This document shows, piece by piece, positions 40,401 to 48,904 of a stretch of 64,000 nt of DNA. The stretch comes from Caecitellus pseudoparvulus. Its lineage: Eukaryota > Bigyra: Bicosoecida. The notes under the pieces were generated by a model that had not been told where the DNA came from, ran no database searches, and was given only the letters and a program-made list of their open reading frames with translations. Within the stretch, counting starts at the first letter, position 1, and each line of letters begins with the position of its first letter. The stretch lies in the NCBI GenBank assembly GCA_965644315.1, contig CBFFRQ010000044.1, positions 186,001 to 250,000 of the forward strand, written 5' to 3'. Position numbers and translations under genes: made by a program.

Positions 40401-43400
40401 GTGCATCGCCTTCGTACCCCAAACAAGTGGCGCTTGTGGATGTGAATGGCACCATCGGTGGCCAGGCTGGTCTCATCGTTGATAGCTTCGGGCCCTCTTT
40501 CGACGACCCCGCTCCGATTTCAGTCAGCTGCGACTTTAACGGCGACGGGGTCGATGACACCATCCTTGGGGCACAGCATCTCTCACCTGCGGCCCGTGCG
40601 TCAGCTGGTCTCGTTTACGTCGTGCTGGGCTCTGGTGCCGACCGGCTTGGTCCGCTCACCATTCCAGAGCTGGTCCAAGATCAGGCAGTGTTGCAAGTGA
40701 ATGGTCCGGCGCCTAATGCCCGCGTGGGGTCAACTATAGTGTGCATGGGGGATTTGGACGGTGACGAGGCGGATGACATCGCGATTGGTGGCCGGGACTC
40801 GACGCATGTCTTCGTGGTGTATGGGCAAAAACAAGCCACCTTCACGGGTGCACTTGACCTGGCAGACTTCTTCCTTACGCCAGTCGGTCCCGCTGGAGCT
40901 TCCCCTGGCTACATTGTCGAAGGCAGCAGTCTGCCTGGAATGGGGAGCTTGAAGCTGCACGCCGCAGGAGACGTGAACGGCGACGCGATCCCAGACCTCC
41001 TCGTGTCGCACGATGCAGCGCCGGTGTGCAATCGAACAGAGGCGGCCTATGTTGTGGCGCTTTTCTCATGGGCTGGGCGCCGCAGCGGCATTGAGTCCCT
41101 GGATCCCGTGTTCATCTCTGGCGCCGGGGGGTGGGTAATGGGTTCCGCCGCGAACGACTCCATTTCCAGCGTGGCCGCCGCAGATATGAATGGCGACGGC
41201 GAAGTGGACTTGATCATTGGCGCACCAGGCCCCGACATAGGCGCACCGGGTCACACGTACATTGTGTTCGGACCGCCGCAGGTCGCCCACTCGCCCAGCA
41301 ACGTGTCCATGTGCGGGGGGCCACTCCCGATTCCCTTTCCTTCCGCGACGCCGACGCCGACCAGATCCCCCTCCAAGACCCCGTCCGCATCAGTCAGCCC
41401 CAGCGCCACAGGCTCAGCGTCCGTTTCTCCGTCAGGCACCAGCACGCCGTCGCAAACTCCGAGCTCCACCGGCACAGCGAGCGTCACGCCTGACCGCTCG
41501 CCCACCAGCACACCCTCTCCAACGGCATCCAACTCCCCCTCCAGCACGCCCCCTCCCACACCCAGTGTCACGCCTCGTCTCCCTGTGCTTGAAACCTCCA
41601 CCTGCCAAGATCAATGGTGGGCTGTGTGCGAGACCATCCGGGGGCCGGTGTCCATGCAAGGCGTGCGTGTCGCACCTGGCGTGTGGTGCCAGGATTGTGG
41701 GTCGTCCCACGACCTCGTCACATCTGCCGATGTGCGAGTGTGCCCTCGTTTTGGCTCGTGTCAAAGCGGAGGCCGTCTGGGCGGCGAAGTGCGCTGTGCA
41801 AAGGGACACACCGGCGCGCTGTGTGCTTCTTGCGCAGCCGGCTACACAGCCAGCAGCAGCCCTTGTGCACCCTGCGTGCCATGTGATGGGACAGGGGAAT
41901 GGGTAGTGCCTGTCGTGTCTGCCTGCGCTGCGCTGGCGCTGTGTGGGCTAGTGGTGCTGACGTACACGGCTGTAAAGGACCGTGGCAGCGTGCAGCAAGA
42001 CCTGCTCATGGGCGCACTGCGTGTGGCGCTCAACTACTTCGGCCTCATGGCGTACGTGACGGTGGCCCTGCAGCCGTACACGGAGCCGACTCTCGGGCTA
42101 TCTGAGCGAGGTGTGACGATGCAGCAGTGGTACGACGCATGTGGCCGCTCAGAGGAGTCCATCCATGCAGGGGCCGTAAACTTGACGCTGAACCCGCTGT
42201 CTGGGCCGGCAGCCTTCGGGCCGCTGCTCGACGCTGATGCGTTCCAGGCCAATTCCACAGTGTGGGTGGATGACGGCCCCCTGTACTCGCCCGAGCCCAC
42301 TCCGGATGACTCGGGGAAATTCCTCTCTCGCGTCTTCGCCGTGACGGCCACGTTGACGGGGTCACTCCCCGCTTCCTCCCTCAGCACTGTCTCCTGCGAC
42401 CTCGGCCACGCAGCGTACGCACAAGTGACCATGACCACGCTGGTTGTGGGAGTGGCTCTACTCGCTTGTGTGGCGCTGTTGGTGTCCTTTGCCGCTGGTC
42501 TGCTGTCTCCCTGCCTGCGCCTGACTGGCCTTGCTGCGTCCAACAAACCCACGACGCAGCACCTGGCCTGTTGGGGCTTGGGGCGCCTGACGTGGTCTGT
42601 GTACCTCCTGGCATGGGGCGCCGCACTGGCTGCGTCGCTGCAGGTCGCAGGCCCCAAGCTGCCGGTCGCAGGTGGCCACCACGTCATTGCAGCGTCCCTG
42701 GCTGCTGACGCAGACGAAGGGGATTTGCTGCCTTTCGCGCTGGCTTCCTTCATCCTGCACGCGTTCGTGTTCCCCCTGGCCCTGCTGCCGCTCCTGCGCT
42801 GGCAGGCGGCCAACTTGCTGGACAAGGAACACCACGCAAGCGTGACCCTTGCGGTGATGACTGCTGGGTACCGCTTGCAGCTGACAGAGTCACAGGCCAA
42901 GGCTGTGTCGAGTGCCCACGTCGACGCAGCGATGAGTGACGCAGCAGAGGCCAAGGTTGCTAAGGCTGCCGCTGTGGCCCTGGCCGTGCGTATGAGTCGG
43001 CGGCTGGAGAGTCGGTGCTTCGGCTTGGCGCGGTGTGTGCCCAGCCACGGCTTCGCATCGGTGCGGAAAGTGCAGAATGTGCTGGTGCTGTGCGCACTAT
43101 GGCTGGTGACACACCCTGTGTACAGAGCCCTGCTCGTGTGTCTGACGGTGGGAACAGTGCTGCTCCTGACGTATTCCCTGCAGCCATACACCCTGCCCGA
43201 GCTCAACTCGCTGGACATGGACGTTTCTGGTGTCGTTCTCCTGCACGTCGTGCTCAGTGCTGCCTTCCCGCCCCTCACACCCATCTCCATCATCCTCATG
43301 ATCCTGCACGCGTACGTTGTGCTTCGATTGGTGTACACGGTGCTGCGTGCCTCGTTCAAGGTGGTGCGCACCAAGGGTGCTGCATTGCAACGCAGCCTAG

Positions 43401-44401
43401 CCGCCTATCTGCCTGAGCTGCGCAGCTCAGCAGCGGCACAGAGCTCTGACGAACTGGGCGGGTCGCGCCTGCCGAGCCCCTTCCAGCTGCTGCAAGCGCT
43501 CAGTGTCCGTGCAGGCTGCATCGCGTGCAAGTCGTGCAAGCGCTCCGCTGCTCCCGACGAGGCTGTGTCTGGTGCAGACCAGTGGGGCCACGTGGGGCGT
43601 GCTGCAGTGAAGATGGTGCGTCAACGGTCACTGAGCAAACTAGGCGACGACCCACGGCAGGCGGCACGGGAGTGGAACAAAAAGCTCATGAAGTCGTTCT
43701 CTGTGCGCCACACTGCCTGTGACTCACTGGCTACCACCCTGAGCAAGTGGGCTCGGCGCAACTGCACATGCTGCCGCTGCCGTGACTCCGATGCAGCTGC
43801 CGATGCGCAGCTGGAGAAAAGTCTCCAGCGGGTGGAGGGTGACCTGGCCGTGCTGCCAAAGCAAGGCGCCATGAACCCCATGCTGCACAAGACCCTGCCA
43901 CGGACCTTGGCAGGGCAGGGGGGCAAGGATTCTGCCACCGTCCTGCAGATGTCCAGTCGGGGGTTGGTGGGCGCTGATGCGGCGCTGATGCGCGAAGACT
44001 CCGTGCACTTCGCCCCCACCATGCGCAAGTCCCGGTCCGTCTCCTCACGCGGTCTGGACGCCGGCAGTGGCGGGCGGGCCACGTTCAACCCCCAAGGAAC
44101 TGGCGGGGATTCTACAGCAGGCGCCCGCGGCGCAGTCAGTTCCAAGAACCTCCGCAGTGCTCAAACTTTGATGGCAGCGGCAGCACGGCAGACTGTGGCG
44201 TCCAAGAAGCTGGACAAGCCTGCCGCCCCGGCCCGGCCGAAGTCCACGCCGCGCAGCCAGCCTGTGCTCAACGCATCAGCAGCTGCAGCGGCGTCGGCGG
44301 CGCGATCGCCACCAGTGAACCCTCTGCGTGTGGCCGGGCGCCGTCGGTCCCTCGCCGCCCACGCACGCCAGCGCAACGCGAAAAAGGGCAAGCTTGTGTG
44401 A
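28427..44401 (+). CDS. P3: giant C-type-lectin-like / FG-GAP / nine-span surface protein
   Basis: Exons are 28427-28856, 28931-29062 and 29151-44401, about 5270 aa. The introns (74 and 88 nt; GTAAGT and GTACGT) are both phase 1 and both fall inside the first lectin-like domain. The N-terminus has a signal peptide (hydrophobic core CLALLACAFATLAHS). About 14 C-type-lectin-like domains fill residues 60-2160, with recurrent CPxGW starts, WLGL/WVGA-type cores and closing C...C pairs. Canonical EPN/QPD and WND sugar-binding triplets are not evident. An SP-rich linker (about 2209-2225) leads to FG-GAP block 1 (2243-3670, about 14 DxDxDG loops). A second linker (about 3700) leads to FG-GAP block 2 (3727-4227, six loops). 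A long Ser/Thr/Pro stalk (4249-4334) precedes the Cys-rich module (4336-4434), about nine membrane spans (4437-4924; YSLQPYTLPELNSLD) and a basic tail. It is likely a plasma-membrane recognition protein; the ligand is unknown. Confidence 0.88.
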
Positions 44402-44408
44402 TTTTCTG

Positions 44409-44416
44409 AATGCATT
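44409..44416. terminator. Palindromic AATGCATT between P3 and the ELMO gene
   Basis: The octamer sits inside the perfect palindrome GAATGCATTC, seven bases past the P3 stop and 72 bases past the ELMO-gene stop on the opposite strand. It is proposed as a shared poly(A) signal. Confidence 0.4.
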
Positions 44417-44488
44417 CATGTGTTTTGCAGCCCCTTCACCTGTTTGTGTCTCCATCTCTGCACCCAGCTGACCAAGTTGGGGCCCAGT

Positions 44489-45811
44489 CTATTCCTGGGC
44501 GCTTGCCCCTTCGGGGTGCTCCCCAGGCAGCGGCACTGCAGTGGACATGCCTTGGCCTGACATGACCTGCTTGGCAAAGGCAGTGGCTGCTGCGTTGGCC
44601 ACTTGTAGGCCTTTGTGACTCCGCCACTGCTTCCAGCGCATGTCGAAGTGCATCAGGTCGGGAGGCGGGTCGGCGAACCACTCACGAGCAAAGGAGCGCA
44701 TGACGGTGCCATGCACGGCATTCAGCGTCGCCAGGGCCAGACCCTCCCCGGGGTTCGTGGGGAACAGCTGAGATGCGGCGGGGGGTGCTTCAATTTCCGC
44801 AGGGGCACCCTGCGATGCCGCCGCCACAGCGCGAGCAGCCTTGGGTGCTGCCTCAGCCAGGAGAGCATCAGGGGGATATGAAGTCTTGGGCAGCTCGTAG
44901 GGGCCGGTGACTCGCTTGGTGGATGTGGGCGGTGGCGGCCGGGCTGGCTTTGCCGCCAGGCCCACTTCCCACAGCAGGCCCACCGCCGTGAACGGCCAGG
45001 GGGACAACACCTGCTCGTGCAGCAGCGTGGCGAGCCACTCGGTGACAGACATGCTGACAAGGACCAGGGGCAAGCCCTTGTAGGGCACTTCTGTGCGTTT
45101 CACGAGGTCAGCGCACCAGCCTGCGTCGGACTCACACAGCGCGTGTAGTTGCAGCAAGGCCAGCTGCCCTGTGCGGAAATCTTGCTGGGGGCGCTGGCCC
45201 TGGAACCCCAGCACCATCCAAGCATCCCGTTCTTCAGCTGTTCCTGGCTCGTGTTCCAGGGGTGGCACTGCACCAGCGTGGGCCGCAGCTGCCTGCCAGA
45301 TGTCTGTCAAAGCAGCGCGCACAGCGGGCTGAGATGTGTCCACCTTCCGCGATTTTAAGGTCCGCACCACCATGCTTGCAATGGACATGCCGTTCAAAGC
45401 ATACAGGATATTGTTCAGCCGGCTCAACGCGCGCTGAAAGCCAGGCAGGGCTGGCTCCCACACTTTGCGCGTGACGATTTCCGCAGCGACACGAGGCACG
45501 TCAAAGGGCGCCGCAGCCTTGGATACGGGCGTGATGACCCCACGCAGAACTTGGCTGCGCTTCATATCTGCCACCACACTGTCCACTGCCGCTGCATCCA
45601 GCACATCATCCGTCAGGGGTGGGCCAGCTGCCGGCAGCGTTGCGAGCTGGTGCTCCAGCTCACCACGCCCACGGTACAGCCGCAGCATAAACTTGTACAC
45701 GCCACGGTGCAGGAGCATGACCAGGCCAAAGAGGACGGCAGAAAACAGCATGATGCCCAGCATGATGACTCCTGGCGTCAGGTTTGGCGCCACCTCCCGC
45801 AGAGAAGGCAT
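44489..45811 (-). CDS. ELMO-domain protein with N-terminal membrane anchor
   Basis: This is 440 aa with no introns seen. Residues about 14-34 form a hydrophobic span (VIMLGIMLFSAVLFGLVMLL), so it is probably membrane-anchored. The ELMO domain covers about 160-270: TDIWQAAAAH, then DAWMVLGFQGQRPQQDFR followed by LALLQLHAL, and LVSMSVTEWLATLL. The WxxxGFQGxxPxxDFR signature is diagnostic. In ELMOD proteins the Arg of DFR is the catalytic residue that stimulates GTP hydrolysis by Arf/Arl GTPases, and it is present here. ELMOD proteins are stand-alone ELMO domains without the PH domain of ELMO1-3, which fits this length. The C-terminal roughly 150 residues are Ala/Pro-rich, then end in an unfamiliar block (FADPPPDLMHFDMRWKQW). 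It converges on P3 with 87 bp between stops and diverges from the RAP gene. Confidence 0.85.
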   Translation of the reverse strand: MPSLREVAPNLTPGVIMLGIMLFSAVLFGLVMLLHRGVYKFMLRLYRGRGELEHQLATLPAAGPPLTDDVLDAAAVDSVVADMKRSQVLRGVITPVSKAAAPFDVPRVAAEIVTRKVWEPALPGFQRALSRLNNILYALNGMSIASMVVRTLKSRKVDTSQPAVRAALTDIWQAAAAHAGAVPPLEHEPGTAEERDAWMVLGFQGQRPQQDFRTGQLALLQLHALCESDAGWCADLVKRTEVPYKGLPLVLVSMSVTEWLATLLHEQVLSPWPFTAVGLLWEVGLAAKPARPPPPTSTKRVTGPYELPKTSYPPDALLAEAAPKAARAVAAASQGAPAEIEAPPAASQLFPTNPGEGLALATLNAVHGTVMRSFAREWFADPPPDLMHFDMRWKQWRSHKGLQVANAAATAFAKQVMSGQGMSTAVPLPGEHPEGASAQE

Positions 45812-46137
45812 GTCTGGCGCGGGTCACCTGTTGAAAACGCAAGAAACCCTGCTGCGTTCCCACGCACCCTGGCCTCGATAGGGCAGCCATGCGGCCAGTA
45901 TGTGGGAAGGTAAGTTTTTCAGTTTTGTTGTGAGAGCACAGTTGACAAGCAGGGGGTGGCTGGGCAGGTGTGCGAGCCTGGCTAAGCACACTACAGCTCC
46001 CAGCCAAGCCCGTTGCACTCGGCAAATGAAGATAAATACAATCCGTGTACAACAAGATTTGTATCGTATTACCGCTCCGTGCGTTTTTCCTGGCTGTGGA
46101 CTCATTTGTGCCGCAGCAGCCTCATCGGTGCGCGGGC
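45812..46137. promoter_or_regulatory. Divergent intergenic region (ELMO gene / RAP gene)
   Basis: This 326-bp stretch separates two divergent genes. Bases about 46022-46070 are unusually AT-rich for the window and are the best promoter candidate, although no clear TATA box is placed. Confidence 0.4.
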
Positions 46138-48822
46138 ATGGCAGCTCTGTCACGTGTTGCTTGCCTGCAGCAGCGCTGGCTTGCAGCCTCAGGGAGCAGG
46201 GGCCGGTGGGTGCAGCAGCTGGGCGGAATCCGAGTATGTGTGGCTAGTCATCAATCATTGTCTACACTGGCCAACTTGCCGTGCCGTGGACGAAGCGGCC
46301 GCCGGCGGCGCCCACGAACAGGGCATGAAACGCCAGCAAAACGCCAGGACACGCCACGGTTGACTGCGGAGGAGGCGCACGTCTTGGACATGCTGGGCAG
46401 CATCGAAGATGACATTTCACGAGACTTTCGCCACCGCCAACCAGCCATGCAGCGCGCTGAACAGCGCAAGGCGGCACGCATGCGCCAGCTGCAGGGGCAC
46501 GGTGGCGCTGCTTCGCCTGCCTTGGAAGACGGGCAGCTGAGCATGCCAACGTTGTCAGCTGCCGAGGAAGCCCTGCTGGCCGGTGAAGGCTTTTCCGATG
46601 TCCCTGCTGATGTGCTGCGACTCCACCTTGCTGACGCCACCCCCGTGACGAGGCGTGACGCGGGGGCTGTGGCATCGGCGCCTGGGTCAACTGCTGCGTT
46701 GCCGGTTGACCCACCAGAGGCCCGCCAGTTGCCGTACCGGCGGCAACCTGTCCAGCGCATGGCAGTGGATGTGTCTGCCATGCAAGAGGCGGTGTTGGCG
46801 GCCAGAACCTGGGCGGAGGTGCTCGATGCGTTGGCCGCTGTGGCTGACTCGCCGGCCTCAACGTCAACTGCAGTGGCCAGGGCACAACACCTCCCAACTG
46901 AACTCCTTGTTCTTGCTCTGGCCCGCGTGTCAAACTTGCCCTGCCGTGTGCACCGCTCCTCCGGTGCTCGTGTGCGGAATGTGCTGAGTCACCTGTACGC
47001 CCGAGTGTCACAGGTGCGGGGCGGGTCACCACTGAACGCTCGGCTGCTGGGGAGTCTGGCGCGTGTGCTGGGCCGGCTGAACGTGAACTATGCCTGGGTG
47101 CCAGAACACGCCCTGTTGAAGGACTGGGTCACTGCGGAAGTGGCCAGATGCCTGCCTGAGATGCCCACCGCGGCCATGTGTGCGGCGGTGTGGGGCGTGG
47201 GTCACATGCGCACCGGCGTGCCGTCCGTGTGGAAACGCATCAGCGCCACGGTGCAAACCGCCGCCCCCTCTGCCGGTCTGACGGGCTCCGACCTGGCTCT
47301 CCTCGTGCCCGGGCTGGCTGCCGGCGGTGTGAAGGACCCCAACACGTGGCGAGCTCTGCGCGGCCCCCTGCTGCAGCGCGCCGTGGAGCTGAGCGATGAA
47401 CAGTTGGTGGGCATCGCCGCCGCGACTGCGACGAGCAGAGTGCGTGTTCCGGACTGGCAGCCTGTTCTGGCTCAGGAGGCCACCATTCGAGCGCCGCGCC
47501 TGACGCCAGCCCAGCTCACAACCCTGTTGTATGCGCTGGGAACGCTGCGACAGCCTTGCGACGGGTTTCTGGCCCGAGCGCTGGGTCGGCTGGTCGCAGG
47601 TGCCGATGGCGAGGAAGGCGACGCCCTGCAACGCCTCACTCACCAACAGCTGACGGAGGCCGCCTGGGCCAGCGCAGCCCTGAGGTCCAAACACCCGCTC
47701 GTGGCCGCTGTGCTTGCGGAATTAGCTCGGAGGTGCGAAAGTGAAGCGTGGGGCATGTCACCTGCCTCCTTGGCCATGGCGGCATACGCACTGGCCACTG
47801 GCACGCCCGGATCGCACACGGCCATTGCAGCCTTGGTAGAGCAGTGCAAGGCCAGCATGGAGAGCCTGTCGCCGTCTGCCGTCGCCCACGTGCTGTGGGC
47901 TGCCGCACTGCACAAGCACTGGGATGCCGACATGTTCCGCCTCGCAGCCAGCCGACTGGCGCAGCACGCCCAGCGCCACCGGCGCAAGATGCAGCGAGAG
48001 GAGGAGGCGCCAGGTCCGGATGCGACCGTGGTCGCATCAGGCGACCCTGGCGTGCTTGCGACCAAGCCCCACACCGCCTCCACGCTGGGCATCGCGGCAG
48101 TGATGGGGGGAGAGGAGGCTGTCGCTGGTCGCATGTCGGGCGCCGTCGCTCGGCACGTCTTTGCAGGGCTTCCCCCTGCGGTATGGCACCAGGTGCATGT
48201 CGCGTTCACCCTGCGACGCCACCTGGCCACTGCCGATGCGAGCGAGGCGCAAGCGGCAGACCCCGAGACATGCCTTTCGCAGGAGCTCCGCACAGCCATG
48301 TCTGCTGCGGCAGAGTCAGCCTCAGCCACCTCCGCATACAGTCGCTTCCACGATTCCGTCGTGCGCACGCTGCTCGACATGCAGTGTGGCGGACAGACCG
48401 AGGCAGATGTCGGCTGCGGAATTAGCGTTGACGTGTGGGTGCCCGACACTGTGCAAGGCCAGTCCCCCCCGGCAGGCAAGCTCACGGGGCGCTCCCCCTC
48501 TGCGGCACTGTGGGATCCCCAGCTCCTGCCCTTGGCCCAGCCGGGCACGATGCTGGAGCTGGAGGGCCCTGGGCACTTTGTTCCGTGTTCCGAGGCGCCC
48601 TCCGATGCTGAGGATGCCGTCACACTCCCGGACGAGGGTCTGCAGTTCAACCTGTGGACCAAGCGCAAGCACGAAGTCCTCCGCCAGGTGTGCCGCGCCT
48701 CAGACGCCGCCTTGGGGCAGCTGGGAGCGGTTCGCTTGCGAACCGTCACGTTCGGGGAGTGGCGGGAGTGTGACACACAGGCTGAACGGCGCGCGTTATT
48801 GCGCCGCAAGCTGGCGAAGTGA
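46138..48822 (+). CDS. RAP-domain protein, probably mitochondrial RNA processing
   Basis: It starts at 46138 (gcATGGCA) and gives 894 aa with no introns seen. The N-terminus (MAALSRVACLQQRWLAASGS, then many Arg) looks like a mitochondrial presequence. An upstream in-frame ATG at 46045 is possible. The central part is a series of degenerate helical repeats with recurring LxxxxWAxxxL-type motifs (CAAVWGVGHM, TTLLYALGTL, TEAAWASAAL, LAMAAYALAT, AHVLWAAAL), as in FASTK and algal OPR/RAP proteins. The C-terminal RAP domain spans about 804-890: MLELEGPGHFV, LWTKRKHEVLRQ and LRTVTFGEWREC, ending RRALLRRKLAK. RAP proteins act in organellar RNA maturation, stability or ribosome assembly. The specific RNA target cannot be predicted. 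It converges on the coiled-coil gene with 82 bp between stops. Confidence 0.82.
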   Translation: MAALSRVACLQQRWLAASGSRGRWVQQLGGIRVCVASHQSLSTLANLPCRGRSGRRRRPRTGHETPAKRQDTPRLTAEEAHVLDMLGSIEDDISRDFRHRQPAMQRAEQRKAARMRQLQGHGGAASPALEDGQLSMPTLSAAEEALLAGEGFSDVPADVLRLHLADATPVTRRDAGAVASAPGSTAALPVDPPEARQLPYRRQPVQRMAVDVSAMQEAVLAARTWAEVLDALAAVADSPASTSTAVARAQHLPTELLVLALARVSNLPCRVHRSSGARVRNVLSHLYARVSQVRGGSPLNARLLGSLARVLGRLNVNYAWVPEHALLKDWVTAEVARCLPEMPTAAMCAAVWGVGHMRTGVPSVWKRISATVQTAAPSAGLTGSDLALLVPGLAAGGVKDPNTWRALRGPLLQRAVELSDEQLVGIAAATATSRVRVPDWQPVLAQEATIRAPRLTPAQLTTLLYALGTLRQPCDGFLARALGRLVAGADGEEGDALQRLTHQQLTEAAWASAALRSKHPLVAAVLAELARRCESEAWGMSPASLAMAAYALATGTPGSHTAIAALVEQCKASMESLSPSAVAHVLWAAALHKHWDADMFRLAASRLAQHAQRHRRKMQREEEAPGPDATVVASGDPGVLATKPHTASTLGIAAVMGGEEAVAGRMSGAVARHVFAGLPPAVWHQVHVAFTLRRHLATADASEAQAADPETCLSQELRTAMSAAAESASATSAYSRFHDSVVRTLLDMQCGGQTEADVGCGISVDVWVPDTVQGQSPPAGKLTGRSPSAALWDPQLLPLAQPGTMLELEGPGHFVPCSEAPSDAEDAVTLPDEGLQFNLWTKRKHEVLRQVCRASDAALGQLGAVRLRTVTFGEWRECDTQAERRALLRRKLAK

Positions 48823-48833
48823 CGGTGCTGGGC

Positions 48834-48839
48834 AATGCA
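48834..48839 (+). terminator. Candidate poly(A) signal AATGCA, RAP gene
   Basis: The hexamer starts 12 bases past the RAP-gene stop. It is part of the recurrent downstream set. Confidence 0.4.
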
Positions 48840-48894
48840 GCATGTGCAAGCGCATCGCCCACCTTGAAAGTGCACACTGTGGTGGTCATTCCGC

Positions 48895-48900
48895 TGCATT
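48895..48900 (-). terminator. Candidate poly(A) signal AATGCA, coiled-coil gene
   Basis: On the minus strand the hexamer starts five bases past the stop of the coiled-coil gene. The convergent RAP gene has its own separate copy in the same 82-bp gap. Confidence 0.4.
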
Positions 48901-48904
48901 TCCC

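Noticed and set aside
42034-43374. 446-aa antisense ORF over the P3 membrane region
   Set aside because: The sense strand encodes conserved family motifs here; the antisense product has no recognisable features.
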